Counted from the stretch's first letter, positions 34,966-45,212 are shown. The stretch: DNA of 64,000 nt from CAZOOR01 sp964581505 (GCA_964581505.1 CAZOOR010000005.1:14384-78383), one strand, 5' to 3'. Program-made: numbers and translations. Notes: a model not told the origin generated them from the sequence alone.

Positions 34966-36477
34966 TTATTTACCTAATGCTTTGATTTTCTTTTCATAGA
35001 GTTCCGACTTCTTTTCGTCTGGCAATCTCTGCTGGAATATTTTAAACATATTCAAATAGTAGCTTTCCTTATTATCAGCAGGTACCACAGCTTCCATAGC
35101 TTCTAATTCGGACACCGTTGATTTTAATAAATCTTTTTGCTGAGTAACAAAATAAATATCCACCAAATCAAAAAGAATATTCACATCGTTGGCGTACTTA
35201 GGTGTTTTGCGGCATTTTACAAAACTCTCACCGGACTTTTTAATATATGGCAAATACTCATCGGGATTCATTTTAGATTTATCACCCTTTGCATCATCGA
35301 TTTGTTTCTTCTGAATGACATAAGCCTTGTTTTTATATGCTGAAGCAAGATTACGCAGAGCATCGTAATATTTCGGGTCAATATTCAATGCTTTCTCATA
35401 TTGTGTAATAGCATCGTCATATCTTTTAAGTTGCATCAGCAGGTTACCGTAGCTAAATCTAAACGACTTATTTTTAGGTGCGGATTTAATTAATTGTTCC
35501 ATACGTTTAGTTGCTTCATCTTTCTTACCCATAGCATCGTAGAGCGTAATCATAAAATTATTGATTTGCTCATCATTAGGTTTTAGAACAAGCAGGCTGT
35601 TGAGAACACCCATCGCTTTTTTGTACTGTTTTTTGTCATAATAGTGCTGGATTAGCTCAACCATCGGGTCGGTAGCCAAATCAAAAAGAACCATTTTGTC
35701 AGCATTGCTCAAAGTCGGAGGCGGATTATAGTTCCAAGTTTTAATTTTAAAATCGCCATTATTACCGAGAGACTTCACAAACAATTCTTTGCCATCAACA
35801 TTAAAAATATCCGTGATAGAAGAATCACTCTTGCCTTCCTTGCCGCCACCTCTTGAACCGAGGGGTTTACCAAGAATTTTAATAGCATTATCCCTTGGTA
35901 CGTTTATATAGAGATTTTTCTTTTTAGCAAATTCAATATTCGGTAATATCATTTCATAATAATTTTTATAACTCTCAATAGATTTCTCTTTTGACTTCTT
36001 GAGTTGGTACATATAACCACGTAAATTTACGAACTCAAAAATATCAGGTGCAATACTACTACCGTCTTCTGTCAATTTAATTGCTTTGTCAAGATGAACC
36101 ACATCTTTTGTTTTGAAATATTTGTTCATAGCAACAATAACTTCTGAATAAACATCACGCCAAAGTTTGCTCTTTAAATTGATTGCCTGCATTTGTATCT
36201 TTGCGTTTTTGCCGGCAAATTTCAAGGCGTTATTAGCGGCTTCATTAGCATCCATATATTTCTTCAAGAATAATTTTGTCTCAGCCATATACATCCAGGC
36301 TTCACCGTTCTGCGGATTTTTCTTTAATTCCTTATCAAAATATTCTTCGGCTTTTTTGAATTCTCTATTTTTATGTGCCAACTTAGCTGTCGTATATTCA
36401 GGCGATGCACACTGAAACCCCTGCATCAAGAAGGCGCCGATAATCAAGCTGAATAGCATTAGAACATATTTTTTCAC
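34966..36477 (-). CDS. Exported TPR-repeat protein
   Basis: 503 residues, a signal peptide (MKKYVLMLFSLIIGAFLMQG) followed by FQCASP; the Cys could be lipidated, though GFQC is a poor lipobox. The body is mostly TPR repeats (EEYFDKELKKNPQNGEAW; AITQYEKALNIDPKYYDAL). Residues 205-255 are different, with IKILGKPLGSRGGG and a beta-rich segment. Probably a periplasmic scaffold protein. No partner can be named. Confidence 0.7.
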   Translation of the reverse strand: MKKYVLMLFSLIIGAFLMQGFQCASPEYTTAKLAHKNREFKKAEEYFDKELKKNPQNGEAWMYMAETKLFLKKYMDANEAANNALKFAGKNAKIQMQAINLKSKLWRDVYSEVIVAMNKYFKTKDVVHLDKAIKLTEDGSSIAPDIFEFVNLRGYMYQLKKSKEKSIESYKNYYEMILPNIEFAKKKNLYINVPRDNAIKILGKPLGSRGGGKEGKSDSSITDIFNVDGKELFVKSLGNNGDFKIKTWNYNPPPTLSNADKMVLFDLATDPMVELIQHYYDKKQYKKAMGVLNSLLVLKPNDEQINNFMITLYDAMGKKDEATKRMEQLIKSAPKNKSFRFSYGNLLMQLKRYDDAITQYEKALNIDPKYYDALRNLASAYKNKAYVIQKKQIDDAKGDKSKMNPDEYLPYIKKSGESFVKCRKTPKYANDVNILFDLVDIYFVTQQKDLLKSTVSELEAMEAVVPADNKESYYLNMFKIFQQRLPDEKKSELYEKKIKALGK

Positions 36478-36730
36478 AATAACTCCAAATAAAATGTAAC
36501 CAATAAGTTTACAAAGTTAAAAATCATTTAGCAAAATAAAAATATATTCAGTCATTAACAAGAAATTTGTTGCTAATAATTAAAAAAAAGAGTGCTAAAT
36601 CTTATGCAATAACGGATTTACAAATTCTCATCATTAATTTTTTTTAATATAATATTAATTGAAAAGCGATAATAATAACCATATTTTGCACGTCCATTGC
36701 TCTGAAATTGTTTAACAACAGGAAAAATGT

Positions 36731-37522
36731 GTGTCATTTAAAAGAAAAAAAGTTATGGTGAGAATGAGAAAATTCGGAAAAAGAAGCTTTGCGGTTCTTG
36801 CCGTAATTATTGCTTCGGTCTTTATGGTCAATGCCGAAAGCAACTATTTAAGCCCTAACTATACAGAGATTGCGAATATCGTGTCCAAACATATAATTGC
36901 GGCAAAGGATATTGAATCTTACAATATCTCATATTATTTTGAGCATAAAGAAACAGGTAATGCTTCTTGGTATGGAAAGAGATTCCATAATAGGAAAACT
37001 GCCTGTGGAGAAAGATACAATATGTATGCCCTTACTGCCGCTCACAAAAAGCTACCATTAGGCTCAATTGTAAGAGTTACTAATAATGCAACAAAGGAAA
37101 GCGTTTTACTCAAAATCAATGACCGTGGTCCTTATGTCAAGAAAAGAATCATTGACCTATCATATTCGTCTGCTCGTAGAATTAGCGGTGCTACAAATCC
37201 TAATGTCAAGATTGAAACTTTGTTGGCACAGAGTAACGCCGAATTAATTCCGACCGATGATGATTATTATTTCGGATATTCTTATGAATTGCCCCTTGTT
37301 TGTATTCCTGCAAAGGTTATTAATTTTGCCTATACAGGTAAAGACTTTGACAAAGCAATCGAAAAGTATGAAAAAACAATTGCAGATAACCCCGGCAAAT
37401 TAGTTTACATATTTACAAGAGCGGGAAAAATCAGATACAAATACAACAATCTGAAAGAGGAATACTTTGTTGGTGTCTTTAATCCACCCACAGATGAAGA
37501 AGAAATATTAGTAACAAAATAA
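36731..37522 (+). CDS. rlpA: RlpA-like septal lytic transglycosylase
   Basis: 263 residues. An N-terminal membrane or signal helix (FAVLAVIIASVFMVNA) is followed by the double-psi beta-barrel of RlpA: GNASWYGKRFHNRKTACGE, LTAAHKKLPLGS, and INDRGPY with IIDLSYSSA. In Pseudomonas RlpA cleaves naked glycan strands at the septum. The C-terminal SPOR domain of classic RlpA is absent; the tail is unrelated. The GTG at 36731 has AGGA 8-11 bases upstream; an ATG eight codons later is an alternative. A terminator follows. Confidence 0.88.
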   Translation: MSFKRKKVMVRMRKFGKRSFAVLAVIIASVFMVNAESNYLSPNYTEIANIVSKHIIAAKDIESYNISYYFEHKETGNASWYGKRFHNRKTACGERYNMYALTAAHKKLPLGSIVRVTNNATKESVLLKINDRGPYVKKRIIDLSYSSARRISGATNPNVKIETLLAQSNAELIPTDDDYYFGYSYELPLVCIPAKVINFAYTGKDFDKAIEKYEKTIADNPGKLVYIFTRAGKIRYKYNNLKEEYFVGVFNPPTDEEEILVTK

Positions 37523-37542
37523 TCATATATTGAATATTACTT

Positions 37543-37571
37543 AAAAGCCTGCTCCAAACGAGCAGGCTTTT
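37543..37571 (+). terminator. Intrinsic terminator after rlpA
   Basis: Perfect 12-bp stem (37543-37554 / 37560-37571), loop CAAAC, with a continuous T-run at the end of the stem and beyond. Confidence 0.93.
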
Positions 37572-37639
37572 TTTTATATCTATTTTACTCTTTTGTGGAT
37601 AATACGAAAGAAAATATTGCGATATTGAGTTTTGCAAAC

Positions 37640-37775
37640 CGGAGCCTTCAGGGTGCGGTGATGAATGTGTATGATGTGCCGGGGAATGTGATATGAAGCC
37701 ACCCAAAAACAGCCGAACATACCTCTCCGTCAAAGCTACGCTTTGCCACCTCTCCTTGATTTAAGGAGAGGAAAA
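37640..37775. repeat. Intergenic hairpin repeat pair
   Basis: The 37572-37828 gap holds no convincing gene. Two neighbouring hairpins stand out: CAAAGC/GCTTTG (37731-37745) and a 9-bp stem CCTCTCCTT/AAGGAGAGG (37749-37771). The second is of the same CTCC-run design as the repeats around the DUF559 gene. The stretch before (GGTGCGGTG, GTGCCGGGG) is unusually GC-rich for the window. Confidence 0.55.
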
Positions 37776-37828
37776 AACAGACCGCCTTTTCCTTTTGAAT
37801 TATATTAGAATAAATGGGATACAGACTG

Positions 37829-38731
37829 TTAATCAATATGGTTTGCGGCATGATAGGAACTACGAACTAGTGGAGCGGATTCGACATATTTAAAACCTAA
37901 TTTCAATCCTATGTGTTTGTACTCTTCAAATTCTTCCGGTGTTACATATCTCTCAACCGGTAAATGCTCCTTAGTCGGTTGCAGATATTGCCCGATAGTC
38001 ATAATATCAACATTAACGAAGCGTAAATCACGCATCAGGTCAATTACTTCGTCGAAGCTCTCCCCTATGCCGACCATAATTCCGGTTTTAGTAACAAATC
38101 GCATCTTCTTTGAATATTCCAAAACGGCAAGTGAACGCTCGTATTTAGCCTGCGGTCGTACACTCGGATACAAACGATGAATAGTTTCCACATTATGATT
38201 AAGCACATCTGGCTTTGCGTCAAGCACTCTTTGCAGACACTCCGTATCACCTTTGAAATCAGGAATCAATACTTCTACTGTAACATTCGGATTTTTCCGT
38301 TTAACTTCAACGACTGTTTCCGCCCAGATATTAGAACCTTGGTCGGGCAGTTCGTCCCGATTGACCGAAGTAATAACTACGTGCCTAATACGCATTTGAC
38401 GGACGGCATCGGCGATTTCACGAGGTTCATCGGGATTAACTGGATTGGGCGAACCTGTTGCAATCGCACAAAATCTACAGGAGCGAGTGCATACATCACC
38501 GAGAATAATAAAAGTGGCAGTGCCGGATTGCCAGCATTCACCTATATTCGGACAGTGAGCCTCTTCGCAAACAGTGTGGAGTTTTTTACTCCTCATCATA
38601 TTTTTCAGTTCGGAATAAGAATCGCCGCCGGGTGCTTTAACTTTTAGCCACACCGGACGGCGACGAGTAGGTCTTTCCTGTTGTTCGTTATTGTTTCCAT
38701 TATTGTCGGAAACAATTTCAAATTTCCTCAT
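37829..38731 (-). CDS. lipA: Lipoyl synthase
   Basis: 300 residues. Radical SAM enzyme inserting sulfurs into protein-bound octanoyl groups to make lipoate. Auxiliary cluster cysteines are in CEEAHCPNIGECW, the radical SAM cluster is CTRSCRFC, and the C-terminal RSSY motif occurs in APLVRSSYHA. LNHNVETIHRLYP and GIMVGIGESFDEV are also conserved. It lies 16 bases downstream of the sigma factor on the same strand. Confidence 0.97.
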   Translation of the reverse strand: MRKFEIVSDNNGNNNEQQERPTRRRPVWLKVKAPGGDSYSELKNMMRSKKLHTVCEEAHCPNIGECWQSGTATFIILGDVCTRSCRFCAIATGSPNPVNPDEPREIADAVRQMRIRHVVITSVNRDELPDQGSNIWAETVVEVKRKNPNVTVEVLIPDFKGDTECLQRVLDAKPDVLNHNVETIHRLYPSVRPQAKYERSLAVLEYSKKMRFVTKTGIMVGIGESFDEVIDLMRDLRFVNVDIMTIGQYLQPTKEHLPVERYVTPEEFEEYKHIGLKLGFKYVESAPLVRSSYHAANHID

Positions 38732-38747
38732 TATATTCCCGCTATTA

Positions 38748-39608
38748 TTAGCCTAAATATGCTCTTAATGATTTAGAACGGGAAGCATGCCTTAGCCTTC
38801 TTATTGCTTTTTCTTTAATCTGTCTGACTCTCTCGCGAGTAAGATTAAATTTTTCGCCGATTTCCTCCAAAGTAAGTGAAGCACCGTCCAGCCCGAAATA
38901 AAGCCTAATCACTTCCGCTTCACGAGTCGAAAGAGTGGTCAGAACTTGCTGAACTTCCACACGTAGCGATTCCCTGATAAGTTCGGAATCCGGCGGTGGT
39001 TGCTGTTCGTTCGGCAAGATGTCCAAAAGTCTGTTGTCTTCGCCCTGAACAAAAGGAGCATCAACGGACAGATGCCTACCGGATATCTTGATAGTTTCGG
39101 CAATTTCCGAAATACTAATTTCCAATTGCTCTGCTAATTCAGCCGCCGTAGGTTCACGCTCGAACTTCTGCTCCAATTCGCTGAACTTTTTCCCGATTTT
39201 ATTCAAAGCACCAACTCTATTGAGCGGCAACCTGACAATACGGGACTGCTCGGCTAATGCTTGCAAAATAGACTGACGAATCCACCAAACAGCATAGGAA
39301 ATAAATTTAAATCCGCGTGTCTCGTCGAAACGCTTTGCCGCTTTGATTAATCCCAGATTGCCTTCATTGATTAAATCACCGAGGGACAAGCCCTGATTTT
39401 GATATTGTTTAGCAACGGAAACAACAAAACGCAGATTGGATTTAACGAGGCGCTCTAATGCGATTTTCCCCTCGAATCCGCCCTTCCTAATAGCCTGTGC
39501 CAGCTCAATTTCATCATTTGAAGCCAGCAATTCAACGCGTCCGATTTCCTGCAGATACTTGTCTAATGATTGACTTTCCCTGTTTGTATATTGTTTGGTA
39601 ATTCTCAT
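38748..39608 (-). CDS. rpoD: Primary-type sigma-70 factor (short RpoD/SigA)
   Basis: 286 residues: a brief region 1.2 (SLDKYLQEIGRVELLASNDEIELAQAIR split over two motifs), region 2 with LRFVVSVAKQYQNQG and the promoter-melting FISYAVWWIRQSI, regions 3 and 4 (LTREREVRQIKEKAIRRLR order). Region 1.1 and the non-conserved insert are missing, typical of the housekeeping sigma factor of Bacteroidota and relatives. It is a good phylogenetic clue. Confidence 0.93.
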   Translation of the reverse strand: MRITKQYTNRESQSLDKYLQEIGRVELLASNDEIELAQAIRKGGFEGKIALERLVKSNLRFVVSVAKQYQNQGLSLGDLINEGNLGLIKAAKRFDETRGFKFISYAVWWIRQSILQALAEQSRIVRLPLNRVGALNKIGKKFSELEQKFEREPTAAELAEQLEISISEIAETIKISGRHLSVDAPFVQGEDNRLLDILPNEQQPPPDSELIRESLRVEVQQVLTTLSTREAEVIRLYFGLDGASLTLEEIGEKFNLTRERVRQIKEKAIRRLRHASRSKSLRAYLG

Positions 39609-39692
39609 TCGCTGTTCCGAATATTAATAGATTTCACATTTGTAACATAATTAAAACGTATAATCAAAATTTCTATTATTGAGAAATCTCAA

Positions 39693-41342
39693 TTAATTCA
39701 ATTTATTTTGCGGTTTGGATAATATCGTGAAATATTGCTTGGATTGCAGTACAGATATTGCTTTCTTTACAGTACGCTCATTTTCAATATCCAATCGCTC
39801 TATCTCCTCATCTACATAGAATCTTCTAAGTATTTCGCGACGTAAATGCTTCTTGACAAAATCAATATGAACCTTCAATTCATAGTCCCCAGCCCTATCA
39901 ATTTTTTTAATTATATTTGAAATATCTTTTGAAATACTTTTATTCAATGATGTCTTTGCAATTTGCTCCTTTAATGCCAGCAATTTCTCCCTCAATGTAT
40001 TTCCACTACTGCACTTATTATCATTCAAATATTTTGCAAATCTATTTAGCACATCGCCATTAACAACAAATGATAATGGGAGAGTATCAATTGTTGAAGT
40101 AAATTCCGTTGCAAATTTGAAAAAACAAGTGTTTGCAAAAAGAGATTTAATAAATTCATTAGGCTCGGGTTCGACTATTTCAATATCGGGCTTCACACCG
40201 GAAGATTCATAAACGGGTCTGTTATTCTTTGTATAGAAAAGTGAGTCGTGATGCAAGCCCAATCCATGATTATCTTTGGCTATCGGATAATCCAGCTTTT
40301 GAATACAGCGTCCCGAGGGCATATAATATTTTGCTGTTGTCAGTTTCAATCTGCCATTAAAAGGAACTGCCTTTACACTCTGCACAAGCCCTTTGCCGAA
40401 AGAACGCTCACCGATGATAACAGCCCTATCCAAATCCTGAAACGCCGCCGCAAGTATTTCGCTTGCACTAGCACTACCCCCGTTAATCAATATGGCAAGA
40501 GGCAGTAATGTATCAGCTGTTGTTTCCACAGTGCTGATTGTATATACGTCTTTTTTATTATTGCCCTTAGTTGTAACCACAGGAGTACCATCGGGTAAAA
40601 ACATCTCGCACATCTCGACAGCCGATAATAACAAACCACCGGGGTTATTCCTTACATCAAGTATTAATCCCTTTAAATCACCTGCTTTTTTCAACTCGAA
40701 TATACAGGACTTAAATTCATCGCTTAGATTTCTTGAAAATTCGGAAATGAGTATATATCCAATACCACCGCTCAGCATTTTGTAATAAGAGATAGCATTC
40801 ATTTTAATTTTATCGCGACTTAATGTCAGCCTCAAAGTATCGTCAATTCCTGTTCGCAAAACCTCAACATCAATCAATGTACCCGGCTGTCCGCTTGAAA
40901 ACTGACGCAATGCCGAACTCGGAGAATATAGCAGCATAGTAGTATCAATCCGAAAAATTCTATCGCCAACACGCAAACCGCTGTGTCTGTTCGGTGAACT
41001 TTTGAAAATATTTAGCACTGTCAATTGACTGTCAATAGTACCAACTGTGATGCCAAAGCCGGTATATGAACCCGACATTAGTGCGTCTAATTGATTATTG
41101 TTCTCATCTTCGGGCATATAGACAGTATATGGGTCTAAGGCATCAAGCATACCCTCAATACCCTTTTCCATCAAATCTTCCGGGTCAATTTGGACTACAT
41201 AGTTCTTTGTCAATATTTTGAATACAGAACCATATATTTCAAATGCTTTATTAAGTTTCTTGTAATATTCCCCGTCTTTCTTTTGTGCAAAAACTAGCAA
41301 TGATGAGAAGAGCAACAGAATAAATATCTTAAAAATTCTCAT
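39693..41342 (-). CDS. C-terminal processing peptidase (S41, CtpA/Prc-like)
   Basis: About 549 residues from MRIFKIFILLLF, a good signal peptide ending VFAQ; 19 more in-frame codons upstream add a second hydrophobic run and are less likely. A PDZ domain covers residues 90-180 (SGLRVGDRIFRID). The S41 catalytic Ser is in GGSASASEI and the Lys in GERSFGKGLVQ, with DVRNNPGGLL before them. Periplasmic serine protease recognising C-terminal tails. The C-terminal 150 residues are helical and lack a named domain. Confidence 0.93.
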   Translation of the reverse strand: MRIFKIFILLLFSSLLVFAQKKDGEYYKKLNKAFEIYGSVFKILTKNYVVQIDPEDLMEKGIEGMLDALDPYTVYMPEDENNNQLDALMSGSYTGFGITVGTIDSQLTVLNIFKSSPNRHSGLRVGDRIFRIDTTMLLYSPSSALRQFSSGQPGTLIDVEVLRTGIDDTLRLTLSRDKIKMNAISYYKMLSGGIGYILISEFSRNLSDEFKSCIFELKKAGDLKGLILDVRNNPGGLLLSAVEMCEMFLPDGTPVVTTKGNNKKDVYTISTVETTADTLLPLAILINGGSASASEILAAAFQDLDRAVIIGERSFGKGLVQSVKAVPFNGRLKLTTAKYYMPSGRCIQKLDYPIAKDNHGLGLHHDSLFYTKNNRPVYESSGVKPDIEIVEPEPNEFIKSLFANTCFFKFATEFTSTIDTLPLSFVVNGDVLNRFAKYLNDNKCSSGNTLREKLLALKEQIAKTSLNKSISKDISNIIKKIDRAGDYELKVHIDFVKKHLRREILRRFYVDEEIERLDIENERTVKKAISVLQSKQYFTILSKPQNKLN

Positions 41343-41438
41343 TAGAATATATTGAATAAAGATTAACAAAAGAACCCCAAGCAGATACTTGGGATTCATT
41401 ATTATTTCAATTATTTAAAACGTATGTGCGTAAGAATA

Positions 41439-42857
41439 TTATATTAATTTGTCCTGAATATAATGATTTATCTCGGTAATTGCAATTCTATCCTGCTTCA
41501 TAGTATCACGTTCCCTGATAGTAATAGTCTGGTCATCTGTTGTTTGTCCGTCCACAGTTATACAGAATGGAGTACCTACCTCGTCTTGTCTTCTATAACG
41601 GCGACCAATTGCACCGGAAGTATCATAAGTTACTTTGTAATGCTTTTGCAAATCTTTAAATACTTTCTCTGCTATTTCCGGCATTCCGTCCTTATTCACT
41701 AATGGAAATACAGCCGCTGTCAATGGAGCAATTTTGGGATTGAACTTCATAACAACCCGTTTATCCGTTTTGCCTTTATCATCAACAATTTCTTCCTCAT
41801 TGTAAGCATCAATCAAGAAAGCCATAAACCCGCGTGATGCACCGCCCGATGTTTCGACAACATAGGGAATATAGCGCTCCTTATTGACAGTATCCACATA
41901 TTCCATTTTTTTACCGGAGAACTCGGCATGGCGACTTAAATCATAATCCGTACGCGAATGAATACCCTCGATTTCTCCCCAACCGAACGGGAAATTATAT
42001 TCAATATCCACAGCCATATTTGCATAGTGTGCCAGTTTATCATGGTCTTTAAATTTCAGATTGTCCGGGTTAATACCCATTTCTACATACCAATTATATC
42101 TTTCGTTCTTCCAATACTCATACCATTCAAGTTCGTTTCCGGGCTTAACAAAATACTGCATTTCCATCTGCTCGAACTCACGCGTCCTAAATAGAAAATT
42201 CTTAGTATTAATTTCATTCCTGAATGCTTTCCCGATTTGTGCAATACCGAATGGAACTTTCTTTCGCGATGATTCCATTACATTTTTGAAATTAACAAAA
42301 ATACCCTGAGCGGTCTCGGGACGGAGGAAAATAGCGGCACTACTATCTTCCAGCGGACCTATAAATGTCTTGAACATCAAATTGAAATTCCTTACTTCCG
42401 TCCATTCCTTAGAACCGGATACAGGGTCGGATATTTCAAACTCAACAATAATATCGTAATAATCCTTAGGTTCTACAGCCGCCGCAAGTCTTTTTTCGAG
42501 TTCATCGGCTTTGTCAGTTTTTTTCTTTTTTCGCAGTTTTAGGATAAATTCCTCAATCAGATTATCTGCACGATAGCGTGCTTTTGATGTTTTATTATCA
42601 ATCATCGGGTCGCTGAACTGCCCCACATGCCCGCTTGCTTCCCAAGTACGCGGGTGCATCAAAATTGAAGCATCTACGCCTTCGACATCTGTTCTAAATG
42701 TCATCGCCTTCCACCAGGAATTTTTAATATTATTTAGCAGTTCTACGCCAAGCGGACCATAGTCCCAGCATCCGTTCAATCCGCCATAAATTTCGGACGA
42801 TTGGAAAACAAATCCTTTTCTTTTTGCTAATGAAATTATCGTATCCAGTTTATTCAT
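41439..42857 (-). CDS. glyS: Glycyl-tRNA synthetase (dimeric, single-chain)
   Basis: About 472 residues, class II synthetase of the alpha2 type, not the split alpha/beta type. Key parts: FVFQSSEIYGGLNGCWDYG, RPETAQGIFVNF, FRTREFEQMEMQYF (motif 2), and the C-terminal anticodon domain from VFPLVNK. The ATG at 42857 follows AAGGAAA; seven codons upstream in frame are not conserved. Confidence 0.96.
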   Translation of the reverse strand: MNKLDTIISLAKRKGFVFQSSEIYGGLNGCWDYGPLGVELLNNIKNSWWKAMTFRTDVEGVDASILMHPRTWEASGHVGQFSDPMIDNKTSKARYRADNLIEEFILKLRKKKKTDKADELEKRLAAAVEPKDYYDIIVEFEISDPVSGSKEWTEVRNFNLMFKTFIGPLEDSSAAIFLRPETAQGIFVNFKNVMESSRKKVPFGIAQIGKAFRNEINTKNFLFRTREFEQMEMQYFVKPGNELEWYEYWKNERYNWYVEMGINPDNLKFKDHDKLAHYANMAVDIEYNFPFGWGEIEGIHSRTDYDLSRHAEFSGKKMEYVDTVNKERYIPYVVETSGGASRGFMAFLIDAYNEEEIVDDKGKTDKRVVMKFNPKIAPLTAAVFPLVNKDGMPEIAEKVFKDLQKHYKVTYDTSGAIGRRYRRQDEVGTPFCITVDGQTTDDQTITIRERDTMKQDRIAITEINHYIQDKLI

Positions 42858-42908
42858 TACTTTCCTTAAATTTCTCAAAATTAAAAAACAAAAATAACTA
42901 AAAATGTA

Positions 42909-44093
42909 TTAAATCTTCATATCCGAGAGACAATATCTCAATGCAACAATAAAAACATCTACATCAGACTCAGTAATAATAAGCGGCGGCAATATGCGAA
43001 GCACATAACCTGATGCAGAGTTAGTAACAACTCTCCGCTCCAATAAAGCCGACACAAGCCGCGCCGCATCGAAGCTCAGTAGCAATCCCCGAATCAATCC
43101 CATTCCTCTTACTTCAAGCACTTTATCGGGAAATTCCTTTTGTATTTCGAGTAATCTCCGTTCAAGATAATTCCCAACATTTTCGGCATTTTCCATAATA
43201 CCGTTTTCCAGTTCCTCTATTACCACACTACCGGCAACACAGGCAAGGGCATTTCCACCAAAAGTAGTGCCGTGCATTCCTCGCTCGAATACATCGGACA
43301 AATTTTCATCAACCAGCAAGCAACCGAGAGGCAATCCGCCACCTATACCTTTCGCCAAAGTTACAACATCAGGACGAAGATTATAATGTTCGAACGAGAA
43401 GAATCGCCCGCTCCGCCCGCTACCGGCTTGTATTTCATCGGCAATTACTTTAAAACCGAATTCATCACGCAATCTAAATATTTCATTACTCCAATCCCTA
43501 TCAGCCGGTCTGATACCGCCCTCTCCCTGAATAAACTCGAATAGGAGCGCCGCCGTATTTTCATTGATATTAGCCCTTAGTGCTTCAATATTATTATATT
43601 CAATCACTTTCATATTATTGAGAAAAGGTCCCATCATATCTTTATAATGAGGTTTATCCATTAATGACAATGCTCCATAAGTCCTGCCGTGGAATCCACC
43701 GGTAAAAGCAATAATCTCTTTCTTTCCATTTTGATTGCCCCAGCGCCTAACTAATTTAATAGCACCCTCCATTGCTTCCGTTCCCGAATTTGCAAGAAAT
43801 ACTTTATCATATCCCGAAATATCAATCAGTTTTTCGGCAAATTCAATCTGAGCATCTTGATAAAAATAATTGGACAGGTGCGTATATCTGCTCATCTGTT
43901 TTTCAACAGCTTGAATAATTTTTCTATGGCTATGCCCGAGTACATTTACTGCAATTCCCGATAAAAAATCTAAATATTCATTTCCTTCTACATCGTAAAT
44001 ATGCACCCCCTCCGCTTTATCAACTATTAGGTGATGACGTTTGTAGGTTTGCAAAATGTTCCGATTTTCTTTCTTAATAAGTTCCGTTTTCAT
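42909..44093 (-). CDS. argD: Acetylornithine aminotransferase
   Basis: 394 residues, class III PLP aminotransferase of arginine synthesis, perhaps also acting on succinyl-diaminopimelate. FLSGIAVNVLGHSH, NSGTEAMEGAIKL, FIQGEGGI, VIADEIQAGSGRSG and the PLP Lys in TLAKGIGGGLPLG are all intact. AGGAAGAG precedes the ATG. No other arg genes are adjacent. Confidence 0.92.
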   Translation of the reverse strand: MKTELIKKENRNILQTYKRHHLIVDKAEGVHIYDVEGNEYLDFLSGIAVNVLGHSHRKIIQAVEKQMSRYTHLSNYFYQDAQIEFAEKLIDISGYDKVFLANSGTEAMEGAIKLVRRWGNQNGKKEIIAFTGGFHGRTYGALSLMDKPHYKDMMGPFLNNMKVIEYNNIEALRANINENTAALLFEFIQGEGGIRPADRDWSNEIFRLRDEFGFKVIADEIQAGSGRSGRFFSFEHYNLRPDVVTLAKGIGGGLPLGCLLVDENLSDVFERGMHGTTFGGNALACVAGSVVIEELENGIMENAENVGNYLERRLLEIQKEFPDKVLEVRGMGLIRGLLLSFDAARLVSALLERRVVTNSASGYVLRILPPLIITESDVDVFIVALRYCLSDMKI

Positions 44094-44206
44094 CTCTTCC
44101 TAAAAAATAATTTAACGAAATTTTGATTTTTGCCGTCATTTCATTTTGAAATAACAATTTTTTTCAATATTATGGAAATTATTTGTTGTAAAAGATGGGT
44201 AAAATT

Positions 44207-44503
44207 ATGGAACAATATATGATAAGCATTGATTTGCCGGAGTCGCCACCCGTGGAATTTATGTCATTGATTCCGCCGCAGCGGGACCTAATCAATGACC
44301 TGATGAACAAGGGATTTATTACAAACGTATCTCTTTCGGAAGACAGAACCAAGCTTTGGCTGGTCGTCAATAGCGATTCCGAGAAAGATATTCTAACAGT
44401 ATTGCAGACATTTCCGCTCATTAAATATATGAAATTCAAAATAGAAAAACTTCTCTTCAACTTTGCTTATACAAGCTCTTTCCCCCAAATGTCCCTGAAT
44501 TAA
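44207..44503 (+). CDS. Muconolactone isomerase-like small protein
   Basis: About 98 residues, a ferredoxin-like alpha/beta fold resembling the muconolactone delta-isomerase / YciI group: FMSLIPPQRDLINDLMNKG, then DRTKLWLVVNSDSEKDIL and FPLIKYMKF, ending in SLN. Such proteins are common and unassigned in Bacteroidota. The start at MEQYMISIDL is family-like; an ATG four codons upstream is also possible. Isolated single gene. Confidence 0.65.
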   Translation: MEQYMISIDLPESPPVEFMSLIPPQRDLINDLMNKGFITNVSLSEDRTKLWLVVNSDSEKDILTVLQTFPLIKYMKFKIEKLLFNFAYTSSFPQMSLN

Positions 44504-44557
44504 TTTTTCGGATAGTATTAATCTAAGATTGTAGGTATTATTTTCAATTGTATGTTT

Positions 44558-45181
44558 TTATGGTTTTTTATACTTTGTATTGCTTTCCCTCGGATAGAAA
44601 TAGCCTTTAATGCAATTCGGATTTCTAATTGCAATTTGTATATGATTTTTTTCCTTAAAGCCGGCATTAGGATATAATTCATTCCCCTCAAAAAATACTC
44701 CCCTGACAGAATCAAATTCAGGTAGATTATTTTCTTTTCTATGCTGATGAATAAATTCAATTACAGCACAATCTAAATTTCTTACTAATAAATCATTATT
44801 CTCATTTAAAGGAACATTATGAGGAATACGCAAGCCCTGTTTTTCATTCAATTCTTTTAATGTCAAATAGCCTTGCTGTAAAATACTCAAATTTCTGGAA
44901 TCCAGTAAATCCAAACAAAATCCTAAATCAATAATAGCACCAATCACTCCGGGTTTTTCAATTCTTTGTGTTTTATTTGCAGGAGGGTTGTTTTTTAAAA
45001 ATTCTGCGAAATCAAAGGCACGTTCATAGTTGTTCTCCCAAAAATATACTCCACCACCCAACCAATCATATTTATTATTACTTGGTTTCAGTAAAATACC
45101 TTTTCGGCAAATGACCTTATCTCTGACCGAAACATCGCAACCGTGAAAACCTAATATTAAACCCGACCTCTTAGAATACAT
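44558..45181 (-). CDS. ADP-ribosyltransferase-like protein (putative toxin)
   Basis: 207 residues. The features fit an ART/PARP-like fold: a His in LGFHGCD (residue 13), the aromatic motif YDWLGGGVYFWEN (Tyr46) followed by RAFDFAE, and a late acidic motif GVFFEGNELY (Glu165) before HIQIAIRNP. Together they give an H-Y-E order as in DUF3990-type ADP-ribosyltransferases. No signal peptide or membrane helix, so it acts inside the cell. A 48-residue gene ends 31 bases upstream on the same strand and looks like its antitoxin. Substrate unknown. Confidence 0.65.
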   Translation of the reverse strand: MYSKRSGLILGFHGCDVSVRDKVICRKGILLKPSNNKYDWLGGGVYFWENNYERAFDFAEFLKNNPPANKTQRIEKPGVIGAIIDLGFCLDLLDSRNLSILQQGYLTLKELNEKQGLRIPHNVPLNENNDLLVRNLDCAVIEFIHQHRKENNLPEFDSVRGVFFEGNELYPNAGFKEKNHIQIAIRNPNCIKGYFYPRESNTKYKKP

Positions 45182-45212
45182 TTAATTTAGAAATATTATA
45201 GTCCAATTACAT

